From Urechidicola croceus (GTDB lineage Bacteria; Bacteroidota; Bacteroidia; Flavobacteriales; Flavobacteriaceae): a stretch of 64,000 nt of DNA. Position numbers and translations under genes: made by a program. Each line of letters begins with the position of its first letter. The first letter of the stretch is position 1. Location: the NCBI RefSeq assembly GCF_001761325.1, contig NZ_CP017478.1, forward strand, positions 2,811,501 through 2,875,500, read 5' to 3'. Shown piece by piece: positions 44,247 to 53,367 of this stretch. A model generated the notes under the pieces. It was not told where the DNA came from and did no database searches. It saw only the letters and a program-made list of their open reading frames with translations.

Positions 44247-45965
44247 ATGGCGTCGCATTACGAAGCACCTATAAGACAACCTTTAATTGTTGGAGACAAG
44301 AGTTACCATGATATTACTTTGGAAGTTGCTGCTCCAGTTGAAGGTAAAGCAAATAAACAGTGGTGGATAGTATTTGGAATATCGCTTGCAGCTTTCCTTT
44401 GGGGAATTGGGTGTATATTATATACTGTTGGAACCGGTATTGGAGTTTGGGGATTAAACAAAACCGTAGGTTGGGCATGGGATATTACCAACTTTGTTTG
44501 GTGGGTAGGTATTGGTCATGCTGGAACATTAATTTCAGCAGTACTTTTATTATTCCGTCAAAAGTGGAGAATGGGTATTAACCGTTCCGCTGAAGCAATG
44601 ACAATTTTCTCAGTAGTTCAGGCTGGTTTATTTCCAATAATTCATATGGGTAGACCATGGATGGGATATTGGGTATTACCATTACCAAATCAATTTGGTT
44701 CTTTATGGACTAACTTTAACTCTCCGCTTCTTTGGGATGTATTTGCAATTTCAACATATTTATCTGTTTCATTAGTATTCTGGTGGACAGGTCTATTGCC
44801 AGATTTTGCAATGTTACGTGATAGAGCGATTAGACCATTTCAAAAGAGAATATACTCTTTATTAAGTTTTGGTTGGACAGGTAGAGCAAAAGATTGGCAA
44901 CGATTTGAAGAAGTATCTTTAGTACTTGCAGGTTTAGCAACTCCACTTGTACTTTCAGTACATACTATTGTATCAATGGATTTTGCAACATCTGTAATTC
45001 CTGGATGGCATACAACAATTTTTCCTCCATATTTCGTTGCAGGAGCGATTTTTTCAGGATTTGCAATGGTAAATACACTTCTTATTATAATGAGAAAGGT
45101 ATCAAACTTAGAAGCATACATTACATTACAACATATTGAATTAATGAACATTGTAATTATGATTACTGGTTCAATAGTAGGTTGTGCATATATTACTGAG
45201 TTATTTATTGCATGGTATTCTGGAGTAGAGTACGAACAATATGCATTCTTAAATAGAGCAACTGGACCATATTGGTGGGCTTATTTATTAATGATGACTT
45301 GTAATGTTGTTTCACCTCAAGTGTTTTGGTCAAAAAAATTAAGAACTAGTATTATGTTCTCATTCTTTATTTCTATAGTAGTAAATGTTGGGATGTGGTT
45401 TGAACGTTTTGTAATTATTGTAACATCATTACACCGTGATTATTTACCTTCATCTTGGACGATGTTTTCACCATCATTTGTTGATATAGGTATTTTTGTA
45501 GGAACAATAGGATTTTTCTTCGTATTGTTTTTATTATATGCTAGAACTTTCCCAGTAATAGCTCAAGCAGAGGTGAAATCTATTTTGAAATCATCAGGAG
45601 ACAATTATAAAAGATATAGAGATGCTGGAGGAGTAAATCCTGCACCTCAAATTCCATCAACGGTTAAAACTATTGTTGATGAAGTAAAAAATACAGATGA
45701 AGATTCTGCTGCTCAAACTTCTGATTTATTAGGAAGCTTAGGAACTTTTGACCCATCAACACAAACGGCTGATGATTTAAAATTAATTAATGGTGTTGGT
45801 CCAAAAATGGAACAAACATTAAATAATATTGGTATTTATAGTTTTGCTCAAGTCAGTAAAATGGGTGACAAAGAATATGATCTATTAGATTCAATTATTG
45901 GAGCTTTTCAAGGAAGAGCAAAAAGAGATGATTGGGCAGGTCAAGCAAAAAACTTAAAAAAATAA
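44247..45965 (+). CDS. actC: alternative complex III subunit C (NrfD/PsrC type) with C-terminal HhH domain
   Basis: The quinol-binding membrane subunit (572 residues) with about ten helices in residues 40-450, NrfD/PsrC-like (WWVGIGHAGTLISAVLLLFRQ). Helices are followed by a polar linker (about 450-505) and then a compact domain at 507-572. This contains the helix-hairpin-helix motif LKLINGVGPKMEQTLNNIGI and ends GRAKRDDWAGQAKNL. The same domain type is known to me at the C-terminus of some L21 proteins and of alphaproteobacterial NuoE, but not as a standard part of ActC. The reading frame runs through without a break. Confidence 0.94.
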   Translation: MASHYEAPIRQPLIVGDKSYHDITLEVAAPVEGKANKQWWIVFGISLAAFLWGIGCILYTVGTGIGVWGLNKTVGWAWDITNFVWWVGIGHAGTLISAVLLLFRQKWRMGINRSAEAMTIFSVVQAGLFPIIHMGRPWMGYWVLPLPNQFGSLWTNFNSPLLWDVFAISTYLSVSLVFWWTGLLPDFAMLRDRAIRPFQKRIYSLLSFGWTGRAKDWQRFEEVSLVLAGLATPLVLSVHTIVSMDFATSVIPGWHTTIFPPYFVAGAIFSGFAMVNTLLIIMRKVSNLEAYITLQHIELMNIVIMITGSIVGCAYITELFIAWYSGVEYEQYAFLNRATGPYWWAYLLMMTCNVVSPQVFWSKKLRTSIMFSFFISIVVNVGMWFERFVIIVTSLHRDYLPSSWTMFSPSFVDIGIFVGTIGFFFVLFLLYARTFPVIAQAEVKSILKSSGDNYKRYRDAGGVNPAPQIPSTVKTIVDEVKNTDEDSAAQTSDLLGSLGTFDPSTQTADDLKLINGVGPKMEQTLNNIGIYSFAQVSKMGDKEYDLLDSIIGAFQGRAKRDDWAGQAKNLKK

Positions 45966-45974
45966 AGAGTAGAT

Positions 45975-46499
45975 ATGAGTTCTAAAGTAATACAAGCAAT
46001 GTATAATGATGATGACATTTTAATGTCAGCAGTTAAAGAAACACGTGCTGCTCATCATCATATTGAAGAAGTATATACTCCATTTCCTGTTCATGGATTG
46101 GATAAAGCAATGGGATTAGCTCCTACAAGAATAGCAATTGTTGCATTTATGTATGGATTGTGTGGATTGTCATTTGCAATTTGGATGATGAATTATATGA
46201 TGATTCAAGATTGGCCACAAAATATTGGTGGTAAACCAAGTTTTAGTTTCTTTTATAATATGCCAGCATTTGTACCTATTATGTTTGAATTAACTGTGTT
46301 TTTTGCTGCCCATTTAATGGTAATTACTTTCTATATGCGTAGTAGATTATGGCCATTTAAAGAAGCTGAAAATCCAGATCCAAGAACTACAGACGATATG
46401 TTTGTAATGGAAATTGGTGTTGATGGAAATGAAGAAGAACTGACTTCGTTCTTAAAGAGTACTGGAGCTGTAGAAATTAAAATAACTGAAAAGCATTAA
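45975..46499 (+). CDS. actD: alternative complex III subunit D (DUF3341)
   Basis: The protein has 174 residues with two central membrane helices (about residues 50-72 and 98-118) and a DUF3341 layout: a cytoplasmic N-terminal domain beginning with His-rich HHHIEEVYTPFPVHGLD, and a C-terminal tail. It is a membrane subunit of the complex without cofactors. It is coupled to actC (nine-base gap) and actE (four-base gap). Confidence 0.93.
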   Translation: MSSKVIQAMYNDDDILMSAVKETRAAHHHIEEVYTPFPVHGLDKAMGLAPTRIAIVAFMYGLCGLSFAIWMMNYMMIQDWPQNIGGKPSFSFFYNMPAFVPIMFELTVFFAAHLMVITFYMRSRLWPFKEAENPDPRTTDDMFVMEIGVDGNEEELTSFLKSTGAVEIKITEKH

Positions 46500-46503
46500 T
46501 TAG

Positions 46504-47052
46504 ATGAGAAAAGTTATAAATAGTATAGTTATATTAGTTTTATTAGTGATTGTTTCATCTTGTGATAAGAGTAAAAGATCACCAAATTTACAATATATGC
46601 CAAATATGTATGAGCCAGTAGGTTATGAAACATATGGTGATAACCCTAATTTTGCACCTGGAATGGAAGGTCGTCTTCCAGTAAAGGGAGCAATAGCAAG
46701 AGGTGCTGAACTTCCTTTCGAATATGCAAATAATATTGTTGGTTATGATTTAGCAAAAACTGAATTAATGAGTCCTTTAGATTCAACTACAATAGATTCA
46801 AAAAGAGGAAAAGACTTATATGTTATTTACTGTGCTTCTTGTCATGGAGCAAAAGGTGATGGACAAGGTGAATTAGTAAAGAGAGAAAAGTTTTTAGGTG
46901 TTCCTAATTATAAAGATAGAGATATTACCGAAGGTAGTATATATCACGTAATTATGTATGGTAAAAATTTAATGGGTTCACACTCATCTCAGTTAACAGA
47001 AGAAGAACGCTGGCAAGTAACGGCTTACGTTCAAGAATTAAAAAACAAATAA
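46504..47052 (+). CDS. actE: alternative complex III subunit E, monoheme cytochrome c lipoprotein
   Basis: An exported protein of 182 residues. The signal ends in a lipobox VSSC (Cys20), so it is membrane anchored by lipid. One heme motif, CASCHGAKGDGQG, is seen near residue 118, with a Met ligand candidate in the segment MGSHSSQL. It passes electrons from ActA towards the terminal oxidase. Confidence 0.93.
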   Translation: MRKVINSIVILVLLVIVSSCDKSKRSPNLQYMPNMYEPVGYETYGDNPNFAPGMEGRLPVKGAIARGAELPFEYANNIVGYDLAKTELMSPLDSTTIDSKRGKDLYVIYCASCHGAKGDGQGELVKREKFLGVPNYKDRDITEGSIYHVIMYGKNLMGSHSSQLTEEERWQVTAYVQELKNK

Positions 47053-47081
47053 TAATTCTTTTTAATTAGAATTTAGAAGAT

Positions 47082-48428
47082 ATGTACACGTTTTCAAATA
47101 GATTAAAGACCTTTTCATTCGCATTGATGATTGTTGGTTTGATTGGTATTACTTGGGGGTTTTTAAACACTCCTTCAACAATTGAAGAAGCGAAAGAAAT
47201 TGTAGCACACAATTCACAAGATTCACACGGATCAAGTCACGAAGTAATAGTCGATACACATGACACAACAGTTAATGATTTACATGGTGAATCAACTGCT
47301 CATGAAGAAGGTCATGATGCTTCTCATGATGAACATGTATTTCACCAATTAAAAAATAGACCTTGGTCAGCATTGTATGTTGCTATTTTCTTCTTTATGA
47401 TGTTAGCTCTTGGAACATTGGCATTTTATGCTATTCAGCATGCCGCACAAGCAGGATGGTCAATTGTCTTATTTAGAGTTATGGAAGGAATTACAGCATA
47501 TTTGCCAATTGGAGCAGTAATATTATTTTTGTTCTTAGTTCTTTCAGGAATGCATATGAACCATGTCTTTGCTTGGATGGCTCATGATCCATCAGATGAA
47601 TTGTTAGCAAATAAAGCAGGATATTTAAACGTTCCATTTTTATTAATCAGATCAGCAATATATATTGCAGGTTGGATTTGGTATCGTCAATATTCAAAGA
47701 AACAAACAAGATTACAAGACGAAGCGTCTGAAGGAGATAACACTCACTATAGAAAACTATTTAAAGCATCAGCTGCATTTTTAGTATTCTTTTTAGTGAC
47801 AGAATCTATGATGTCATGGGATTGGATAATGTCAATTGATCATCATTGGTTTAGTACATTATTTGGGTGGTATATTTTTGCAGGAATGTTTGTATCTGCA
47901 ATTACAACAATTGCATTAGTAACAATTTATTTGAAATCTAGAGGATATTTAGAATACGTTAATGATAGTCATTTACATGATTTAGCAAAATTCATGTTCG
48001 GGTTTAGTATTTTTTGGACCTACTTATGGTTTTCACAATTTATGTTGATATGGTATGCAAATATCCCAGAAGAAGTTACATATTACGTGCAACGTTTTGA
48101 AGAATATAAAGTCCCATTTTTAGGAATGTTGGCTATGAACTTTGCCTTCCCAATATTACTATTAATGAACAGTGATTATAAAAGATTGCCTTGGTTTATT
48201 GTAATGGCTGGTATTGTTGTTTTAATTGGGCATTATGTAGATGTATATATTATGATTACTCCTGGTTCAGTAGGAAGTCAATGGTCATTTATATCTCCAG
48301 AAGTAATAGGTGCTGCTTTGTTCTTTTTAGGCTTATTTATATTTATTGTATTTACAGCATTGACAAAAGCACCATTAAAGGCAAAAGGAAATCCGTTTAT
48401 TAAAGAGAGTGAGCAATATCACTATTAA
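47082..48428 (+). CDS. actF: alternative complex III subunit F (quinol:cytochrome c oxidoreductase membrane subunit)
   Basis: The protein has 448 residues with about ten helices, related to ActC but without a ferredoxin partner of its own. Between the first helix and the rest lies a periplasmic loop with ten histidines in residues 43-88 (for example HEEGHDASHDEHVFH), more than I would expect and suggestive of metal binding. The core has ESMMSWDWIMSIDHHWFSTLFGWY. It closes the act part of the operon; coxB follows after 22 bases. Confidence 0.93.
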   Translation: MYTFSNRLKTFSFALMIVGLIGITWGFLNTPSTIEEAKEIVAHNSQDSHGSSHEVIVDTHDTTVNDLHGESTAHEEGHDASHDEHVFHQLKNRPWSALYVAIFFFMMLALGTLAFYAIQHAAQAGWSIVLFRVMEGITAYLPIGAVILFLFLVLSGMHMNHVFAWMAHDPSDELLANKAGYLNVPFLLIRSAIYIAGWIWYRQYSKKQTRLQDEASEGDNTHYRKLFKASAAFLVFFLVTESMMSWDWIMSIDHHWFSTLFGWYIFAGMFVSAITTIALVTIYLKSRGYLEYVNDSHLHDLAKFMFGFSIFWTYLWFSQFMLIWYANIPEEVTYYVQRFEEYKVPFLGMLAMNFAFPILLLMNSDYKRLPWFIVMAGIVVLIGHYVDVYIMITPGSVGSQWSFISPEVIGAALFFLGLFIFIVFTALTKAPLKAKGNPFIKESEQYHY

Positions 48429-48450
48429 TTTTATATAGAAAAGAAGAAAT

Positions 48451-49458
48451 ATGTTAGCGTTATTTTATATTTTAATAGCAATACTTATAGCAAGTACTTT
48501 TTGGCAATTGACCAAAATTTTTAACTACAAAAATGATATTGCAACAGAGGAAGATAATGATCAGCAAGGTAAATTGATGTTTGCTTTTATGGTTGGTTTT
48601 TATGGATTGATGATTTATTGTTTTTGGGAATACAGTAGAGTATTGTTGCCAGAAGCGGCATCTGAACACGGTGCAGAATATGATAACTTGTACTTATGGT
48701 CAATGTTATTGATATTGTTTGTACAAGCAGTTATGCAATTCCTTATTTTCTTTTTTGCTTATAAGTATAGAGGTATAAAAGGAAGAAAAGCATTGTTTTA
48801 TTCTGATAGTCACAAGTTAGAAACTATTTGGACAGTTACACCAGCAATAGTATTGGCAGGATTAATTATTTATGGACTATCAGTTTGGATTGATATTACA
48901 GATATTTCTGAGTTAGAGAACCCAATTGTTATTGAAGTATACGCAAAACAATTCCAGTGGGAAGCGAGATACGCAGGTGAAGATAATGAATTAGGAAGAG
49001 GAAATGTTCGTTTTATAAAAGGAATCAATACTATGGGAGTAGATATGACTGATGTAAATGCAGCCGATGACATTCCTGTAAGAGAACTGCATTTACCCAA
49101 AGGTAGACCGGTTTTATTTAAATTTCGTTCTCAAGACGTATTACACTCTGCTTACATGCCTCATTTTAGAGCGCAAATGAATTGTGTTCCTGGTATGGTA
49201 ACTCAATTTGCTTTTACTCCTTCTATGACAACTGAAGAGATGCGAGCTAATGAAAAAACAGCGGCAAAAGTTGAAAATATAAATAGAATTAGAGCAGAAA
49301 AAGGAGAAGATGCTTATGAATTTGATTACTTATTATTATGTAATAAAATTTGTGGTGCTTCACATTATAATATGCAAATGAAAATCGTTGTTCAAGAAGA
49401 AGCTGAATTCAATAGTTGGTTAGCAGAACAAAAAACAATGACGCAAGTTTTAAACTAA
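48451..49458 (+). CDS. coxB: cytochrome c oxidase subunit II
   Basis: The protein has 335 residues: a membrane hairpin near the N-terminus and a second region near 75-125, then the cupredoxin domain. The copper A site is intact: an upstream His in DVLHSAYMPHFRAQ and the CNKICGASHYNM cluster (Cys-x3-Cys-x3-His, then Met). There is no fused cytochrome c domain, so heme c comes from ActA or ActE. The first helix is longer than in aa3 enzymes of proteobacteria, typical of Bacteroidota. Confidence 0.96.
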   Translation: MLALFYILIAILIASTFWQLTKIFNYKNDIATEEDNDQQGKLMFAFMVGFYGLMIYCFWEYSRVLLPEAASEHGAEYDNLYLWSMLLILFVQAVMQFLIFFFAYKYRGIKGRKALFYSDSHKLETIWTVTPAIVLAGLIIYGLSVWIDITDISELENPIVIEVYAKQFQWEARYAGEDNELGRGNVRFIKGINTMGVDMTDVNAADDIPVRELHLPKGRPVLFKFRSQDVLHSAYMPHFRAQMNCVPGMVTQFAFTPSMTTEEMRANEKTAAKVENINRIRAEKGEDAYEFDYLLLCNKICGASHYNMQMKIVVQEEAEFNSWLAEQKTMTQVLN

Positions 49459-49492
49459 TAAAAATACTTTTAAAAATAAAAAGATAGAGATT

Positions 49493-51244
49493 ATGTCAGA
49501 GCATCATCATAAAGAAACATTTATTACTAAATATATTTTTAGTCAAGATCATAAAATGATTTCTAAACAATATCTGATAACAGGTATTTTTATGGGAGTA
49601 ATTGGTGTTTTTATGTCAATGTTATTCCGTTTACAAATTGCATGGCCAGACCATTCATTTAGTTTAATAGAAGCGTTTTTAGGTCATCATCAAGATAATG
49701 GAGTTATGACTCCAGATATTTACTTAGCCCTAGTTACAATACACGGTACCATAATGGTATTCTTTGTGTTAACTGCAGGTTTAAGTGGTACATTTAGTAA
49801 TTTATTAATTCCATTGCAGATTGGAGCTAGAGATATGGCATCAGGTTTTTTAAACATGGTATCTTATTGGTTATTTTTCTTATCTAGTATTATAATGGTT
49901 ATTTCATTATTTGTATCTGCTGGACCTGCATCTGCGGGTTGGACGGTATATCCACCATTAAGTGCATTACCTCAAGCAATTCCAGGTTCTGGAGCAGGAA
50001 TGACTTTATGGTTAGTTGCAATGGCAATTTTCATTGCTTCTTCTTTATTAGGGGCATTAAATTATATTGTTACAGTTTTAAATTTAAGAACTGTAGGTAT
50101 GAAAATGACACGTTTGCCATTGACAATTTGGGCATTTTTTATTACTGCAATTATTGGAGTAGTATCGTTTCCAGTATTATTATCGGCAGCATTATTACTT
50201 ATTTTTGATAGAAGTTTTGGAACTTCATTTTACCTTTCAGATATATTTATAGATGGAGGAGTGTTGCATTACCAAGGTGGATCTCCAGTATTATTCGAAC
50301 ACTTATTTTGGTTCTTAGGACATCCTGAAGTATATATCGTATTACTTCCAGCATTAGGAATAACTTCTGAAGTAATTGCTACAAACTCTAGAAAACCAAT
50401 TTTTGGTTATAGAGCTATGATTGGTTCTATTATTGCAATTGCATTTTTATCAACTATAGTTTGGGGTCACCATATGTTTATTACAGGTATGAATCCTTTC
50501 TTAGGATCAGTATTTACATTCACAACATTATTGATTGCAATTCCATCTGCAGTAAAGGCATTTAACTATGTGACTACTCTTTGGAAAGGAAATTTACAAA
50601 TGAATCCTGCAATGTTATTCTCAATAGGATTAGTTTCAACCTTCGTTTCTGGTGGATTAACTGGATTAGTTCTAGGTGATAGTGCTTTAGATATTAATGT
50701 TCACGATACTTATTTCGTTATTGCTCACTTCCATTTAGTAATGGGTGTTTCTGCAATTTATGGTATGTATGCAGGTGTTTATCATTGGTTCCCTAAAATG
50801 TTTGGAAGAATGATGAATAAAACTTTAGGATATTGGCATTTTTGGATTACAGCAATTGCTGCGTATGGAGTATTTTTCCCAATGCACTTTGTTGGCTTAG
50901 CAGGTTTACCAAGAAGATATTATACAAACACAGCATTTCCTTTATTTGATGATTTAGCTGATATTAATGTAGTAATAACAATTTTTGCCTTAATTGGTGG
51001 TACTGCACAGTTAATCTTTTTAGGTAACTTCTTTTGGAGTATTTATAAAGGTAAAAAGGCAACTCAGAATCCTTGGAAGTCTAATACATTAGAATGGACT
51101 ACTCCAGTTGAACCAATACATGGTAACTGGCCAGGTGAAATTCCAGCCGTTCATAGATGGGCTTATGATTATAGTAAACCAGGGTATGAATCAGATTGGG
51201 TAAGTCAAACAGTTCCTTTAAAAGAAGGTGAAGAACCGACTTAA
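49493..51244 (+). CDS. coxA: cytochrome c oxidase subunit I
   Basis: Heme-copper oxidase core, 583 residues and about twelve helices. Ligand motifs are seen: TIHGTIMVFF (low-spin heme), GHPEVYIVLLPALG with the cross-linked His-Tyr of an A-type oxidase, HHMF (copper B) and HDTYFVIAHFHLVMG (both hemes). It uses electrons from ActABCDEF to reduce oxygen and pump protons. Subunits III and IV are not downstream; a terminator follows and then ruvB. Confidence 0.97.
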   Translation: MSEHHHKETFITKYIFSQDHKMISKQYLITGIFMGVIGVFMSMLFRLQIAWPDHSFSLIEAFLGHHQDNGVMTPDIYLALVTIHGTIMVFFVLTAGLSGTFSNLLIPLQIGARDMASGFLNMVSYWLFFLSSIIMVISLFVSAGPASAGWTVYPPLSALPQAIPGSGAGMTLWLVAMAIFIASSLLGALNYIVTVLNLRTVGMKMTRLPLTIWAFFITAIIGVVSFPVLLSAALLLIFDRSFGTSFYLSDIFIDGGVLHYQGGSPVLFEHLFWFLGHPEVYIVLLPALGITSEVIATNSRKPIFGYRAMIGSIIAIAFLSTIVWGHHMFITGMNPFLGSVFTFTTLLIAIPSAVKAFNYVTTLWKGNLQMNPAMLFSIGLVSTFVSGGLTGLVLGDSALDINVHDTYFVIAHFHLVMGVSAIYGMYAGVYHWFPKMFGRMMNKTLGYWHFWITAIAAYGVFFPMHFVGLAGLPRRYYTNTAFPLFDDLADINVVITIFALIGGTAQLIFLGNFFWSIYKGKKATQNPWKSNTLEWTTPVEPIHGNWPGEIPAVHRWAYDYSKPGYESDWVSQTVPLKEGEEPT

Positions 51245-51266
51245 AAAATAAAATCATATAACTTAT

Positions 51267-51299
51267 AAAAACCTTTCTATCAAAATTAGAAAGGTTTTT
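51267..51299 (+). terminator. intrinsic terminator of the act-cox operon
   Basis: A 13-bp stem AAAAACCTTTCTA / TAGAAAGGTTTTT with a seven-base loop and continuing T run, 22 bases after the coxA stop. Confidence 0.88.
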
Positions 51300-51307
51300 T
51301 ATTTGCG

Positions 51308-51315
51308 TATATTTG
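51308..51315 (+). promoter_or_regulatory. candidate -7 box for the ruvB operon
   Basis: TATATTTG matches TAnnTTTG exactly, 46 bases upstream of the ruvB ATG and just after the terminator of the respiratory operon. A weak -33 only. Confidence 0.5.
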
Positions 51316-51361
51316 CTAGTACTGAATTAATTTTAGTATTTGATAAAATGACATATAACTT

Positions 51362-52384
51362 ATGAATGAGAACTTAAACCCTGATAGCACAAATTTCTCA
51401 AATGAAGAATTAGATGTAGAAAAAAAACTACGTCCATTATCCTTTGATGATTTTACAGGACAAGATCAAGTTCTAGAGAATTTACAAATTTTTGTTCAAG
51501 CAGCAAATCAAAGAGGTGAAGCATTAGATCATACATTATTTCATGGTCCACCAGGTCTTGGTAAAACTACTTTAGCACATATTTTAGCCAACGAGTTAGG
51601 TGTTGGTATTAAAATTACTTCAGGACCTGTTTTAGATAAGCCTGGGGATTTAGCAGGTTTACTTACAAATTTAAGTGAACGAGATGTTTTATTTATTGAT
51701 GAAATACACCGATTGAGTCCAATAGTTGAAGAATATTTGTATTCAGCAATGGAAGATTATAGAATTGATATAATGATTGAAACTGGTCCCAATGCAAGAT
51801 CTGTACAAATAGATTTAGAACCATTTACATTGGTAGGAGCAACAACACGCTCAGGATTGTTAACAGCCCCAATGAGAGCCCGATTTGGGATAAGTAGTAG
51901 GTTACAATATTATAAAACTGAACTTCTTACAACAATTATTCAAAGAAGCTCATTGATTTTAGGAGTACCAATATCAATGGAAGCTGCAGTTGAAATTGCA
52001 GGAAGAAGTCGCGGAACGCCAAGAATTGCAAATGCTTTATTAAGAAGAGTTCGCGATTTTGCACAGATTAAAGGGAATGGAAGCATCACTATTGAAATTG
52101 CTAAATATGCTTTGAAGGCTTTAAATGTTGATGCTTATGGATTAGACGAAATGGATAATAAAATACTTTTAACAATAATTGATAAGTTTAAAGGAGGACC
52201 TGTAGGAATAAGTACTTTAGCAACTGCAGTTAGTGAGAACTCTGAAACTATTGAAGAAGTTTATGAACCATTTTTAATTCAGCAAGGATTTATTATGCGT
52301 ACGCCAAGAGGTCGAGAAGTAACTCAATTGGCCTACCAGCATTTGGGAAAAATAAAAGGAAAAAATCAAGGAGAATTATTTTAA
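51362..52384 (+). CDS. ruvB: Holliday junction branch-migration helicase RuvB
   Basis: AAA+ motor (340 residues) that, with RuvA, moves Holliday junctions. Present are [13 protein letters not shown], Walker [15 protein letters not shown], Walker B FIDEIHRL, sensor 1 [10 protein letters not shown], arginine finger region RARFG, and the C-terminal winged helix ([14 protein letters not shown]). The short rhodanese-HMA-DUF2892 genes follow at small gaps and may be read from the same promoter. Confidence 0.98.
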   Translation: MNENLNPDSTNFSNEELDVEKKLRPLSFDDFTGQDQVLENLQIFVQAANQRGEALDHTLFHGPPGLGKTTLAHILANELGVGIKITSGPVLDKPGDLAGLLTNLSERDVLFIDEIHRLSPIVEEYLYSAMEDYRIDIMIETGPNARSVQIDLEPFTLVGATTRSGLLTAPMRARFGISSRLQYYKTELLTTIIQRSSLILGVPISMEAAVEIAGRSRGTPRIANALLRRVRDFAQIKGNGSITIEIAKYALKALNVDAYGLDEMDNKILLTIIDKFKGGPVGISTLATAVSENSETIEEVYEPFLIQQGFIMRTPRGREVTQLAYQHLGKIKGKNQGELF

Positions 52385-52386
52385 TT

Positions 52387-52782
52387 ATGAAAAAATTACA
52401 AGTAATAGTATTATTATTTACAATTTCATTGATTAGTTGTAATTGTAAAGAAATAAATAAGACTAAAGTAGTAGAATTAATTGATGTAGAAACTATTGAT
52501 AAAATAGATAATACAGCACAATTAATTGATGTAAGAACACCTGAAGAATATGCTGATGGCTATATTAAAAATGCAAAAAACATCGATTTTCAAGATGAGC
52601 ATTTCTTAAATAATATGTCTAAATTAGATAAAAGTGAACCTGTATATGTTTATTGTAAAAGTGGTGGAAGAAGCGCTAAAGCATCTCAATTATTAAAAGA
52701 GGCAGGCTTTGAAAAGATTTACGATTTAGAAGGTGGTTTTTTGAGTTGGGAAGTAAATGGTAAAATAATATCTAAAGATTAA
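52387..52782 (+). CDS. rhodanese-domain lipoprotein
   Basis: An exported protein of 131 residues. The signal ends at lipobox LISC (Cys18). A single rhodanese domain follows with LIDVRTPEEYADGYIKNAKNID and the active-site loop VYCKSGGRSA, whose Cys would carry a persulfide. Its location outside the inner membrane suggests sulfur transfer or thiol chemistry in the periplasm. It follows ruvB with a two-base gap and is coupled to the HMA and DUF2892 genes. Confidence 0.9.
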   Translation: MKKLQVIVLLFTISLISCNCKEINKTKVVELIDVETIDKIDNTAQLIDVRTPEEYADGYIKNAKNIDFQDEHFLNNMSKLDKSEPVYVYCKSGGRSAKASQLLKEAGFEKIYDLEGGFLSWEVNGKIISKD

Positions 52783-52786
52783 TAAG

Positions 52787-53047
52787 ATGAAAACAATTCA
52801 AGTAGAAAACTTAAAATGTGGTGGATGTGCTAATACTATAAAGAAGGCACTATTATCTTTTGAAGGAATTAATGCAGTTGAAATTAATGTTGATTCTTCT
52901 GAAGTGATTATTGATACTGATAATGAACAATTATTATCTGATGTAAAAAAGAAATTATCAAGTTTGGGATATCCAGAGATTGGTGAAAACAATACTGTTT
53001 TGAAAAAGGCTAAATCATACGTGAGTTGTGCCGTAGGTAGAATTTAA
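52787..53047 (+). CDS. heavy-metal-associated (HMA) domain protein
   Basis: The protein has 86 residues, cytoplasmic. The metal motif NLKCGGCANTIKKAL (Cys-x2-Cys) near residue 11 is the standard copper or other soft-metal site of CopZ-like chaperones. The C-terminal extension (about residues 70-86, with another Cys in YVSCAVGRI) is not part of the usual domain. A copper-exporting ATPase is not in the window. Confidence 0.9.
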   Translation: MKTIQVENLKCGGCANTIKKALLSFEGINAVEINVDSSEVIIDTDNEQLLSDVKKKLSSLGYPEIGENNTVLKKAKSYVSCAVGRI

Positions 53048-53069
53048 CACAGAACTAAATTGATGTATT

Positions 53070-53288
53070 ATGAAAAAAAATGTTGGAACAGTTGATAAAA
53101 TAGTAAGAATTGTATTAGCATTAATAGCAACTTACTTTGCTTATACAAGAGATTTTGTTGAATCACCTTGGATTGGTTATCTTTTATGGATAATTGCTTT
53201 TGTGTTATTAATAACAGCACTAACTAGTCGTTGTGGACTTTATGCTTTATTAGGAAAAAGCACCTGTGAGGTAAATTATAATAAATAA
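53070..53288 (+). CDS. DUF2892 (YgaP-like) membrane protein
   Basis: The protein has 72 residues and two membrane helices. MKKNVGTVDKIVRIVLALIA at the start and the CGLYALLGKSTC end are characteristic of DUF2892. In E. coli YgaP this domain is fused to a rhodanese; here the two are separate genes in one operon. The pair of Cys residues at the end could bind metal or sulfur. Confidence 0.9.
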   Translation: MKKNVGTVDKIVRIVLALIATYFAYTRDFVESPWIGYLLWIIAFVLLITALTSRCGLYALLGKSTCEVNYNK

Positions 53289-53292
53289 TAAT

Positions 53293-53317
53293 AAAGCCGA
53301 AATTTAATTTCGGCTTT
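53293..53317 (+). terminator. terminator after the ruvB-DUF2892 operon
   Basis: An 11-bp stem (AAAGCCGAAAT / ATTTCGGCTTT) with a three-base loop, ending in T residues, five bases after the DUF2892 stop. Confidence 0.85.
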
Positions 53318-53332
53318 TAAATGTTAAATTAT

Positions 53333-53346
53333 ATACCGTTCGGTAT
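53333..53346 (+). promoter_or_regulatory. operator 1 of the TetR-thioesterase system
   Basis: ATACCG-TT-CGGTAT, an inverted repeat with six-base arms and a two-base spacer, 21 bases upstream of the tetR-type gene. It lies just before a TATATTTG box, so bound repressor would block RNA polymerase. The TATACC-N4-GGTAT core recurs upstream of the thioesterase gene. Confidence 0.7.
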
Positions 53347-53355
53347 TTTATTTGT

Positions 53356-53363
53356 TATATTTG
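53356..53363 (+). promoter_or_regulatory. candidate -7 box of the TetR gene
   Basis: TATATTTG ends only four bases before the ATG at 53368. If it is the real promoter, the transcript starts at or right beside the start codon and would be leaderless. Confidence 0.4.
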
Positions 53364-53367
53364 AAGT

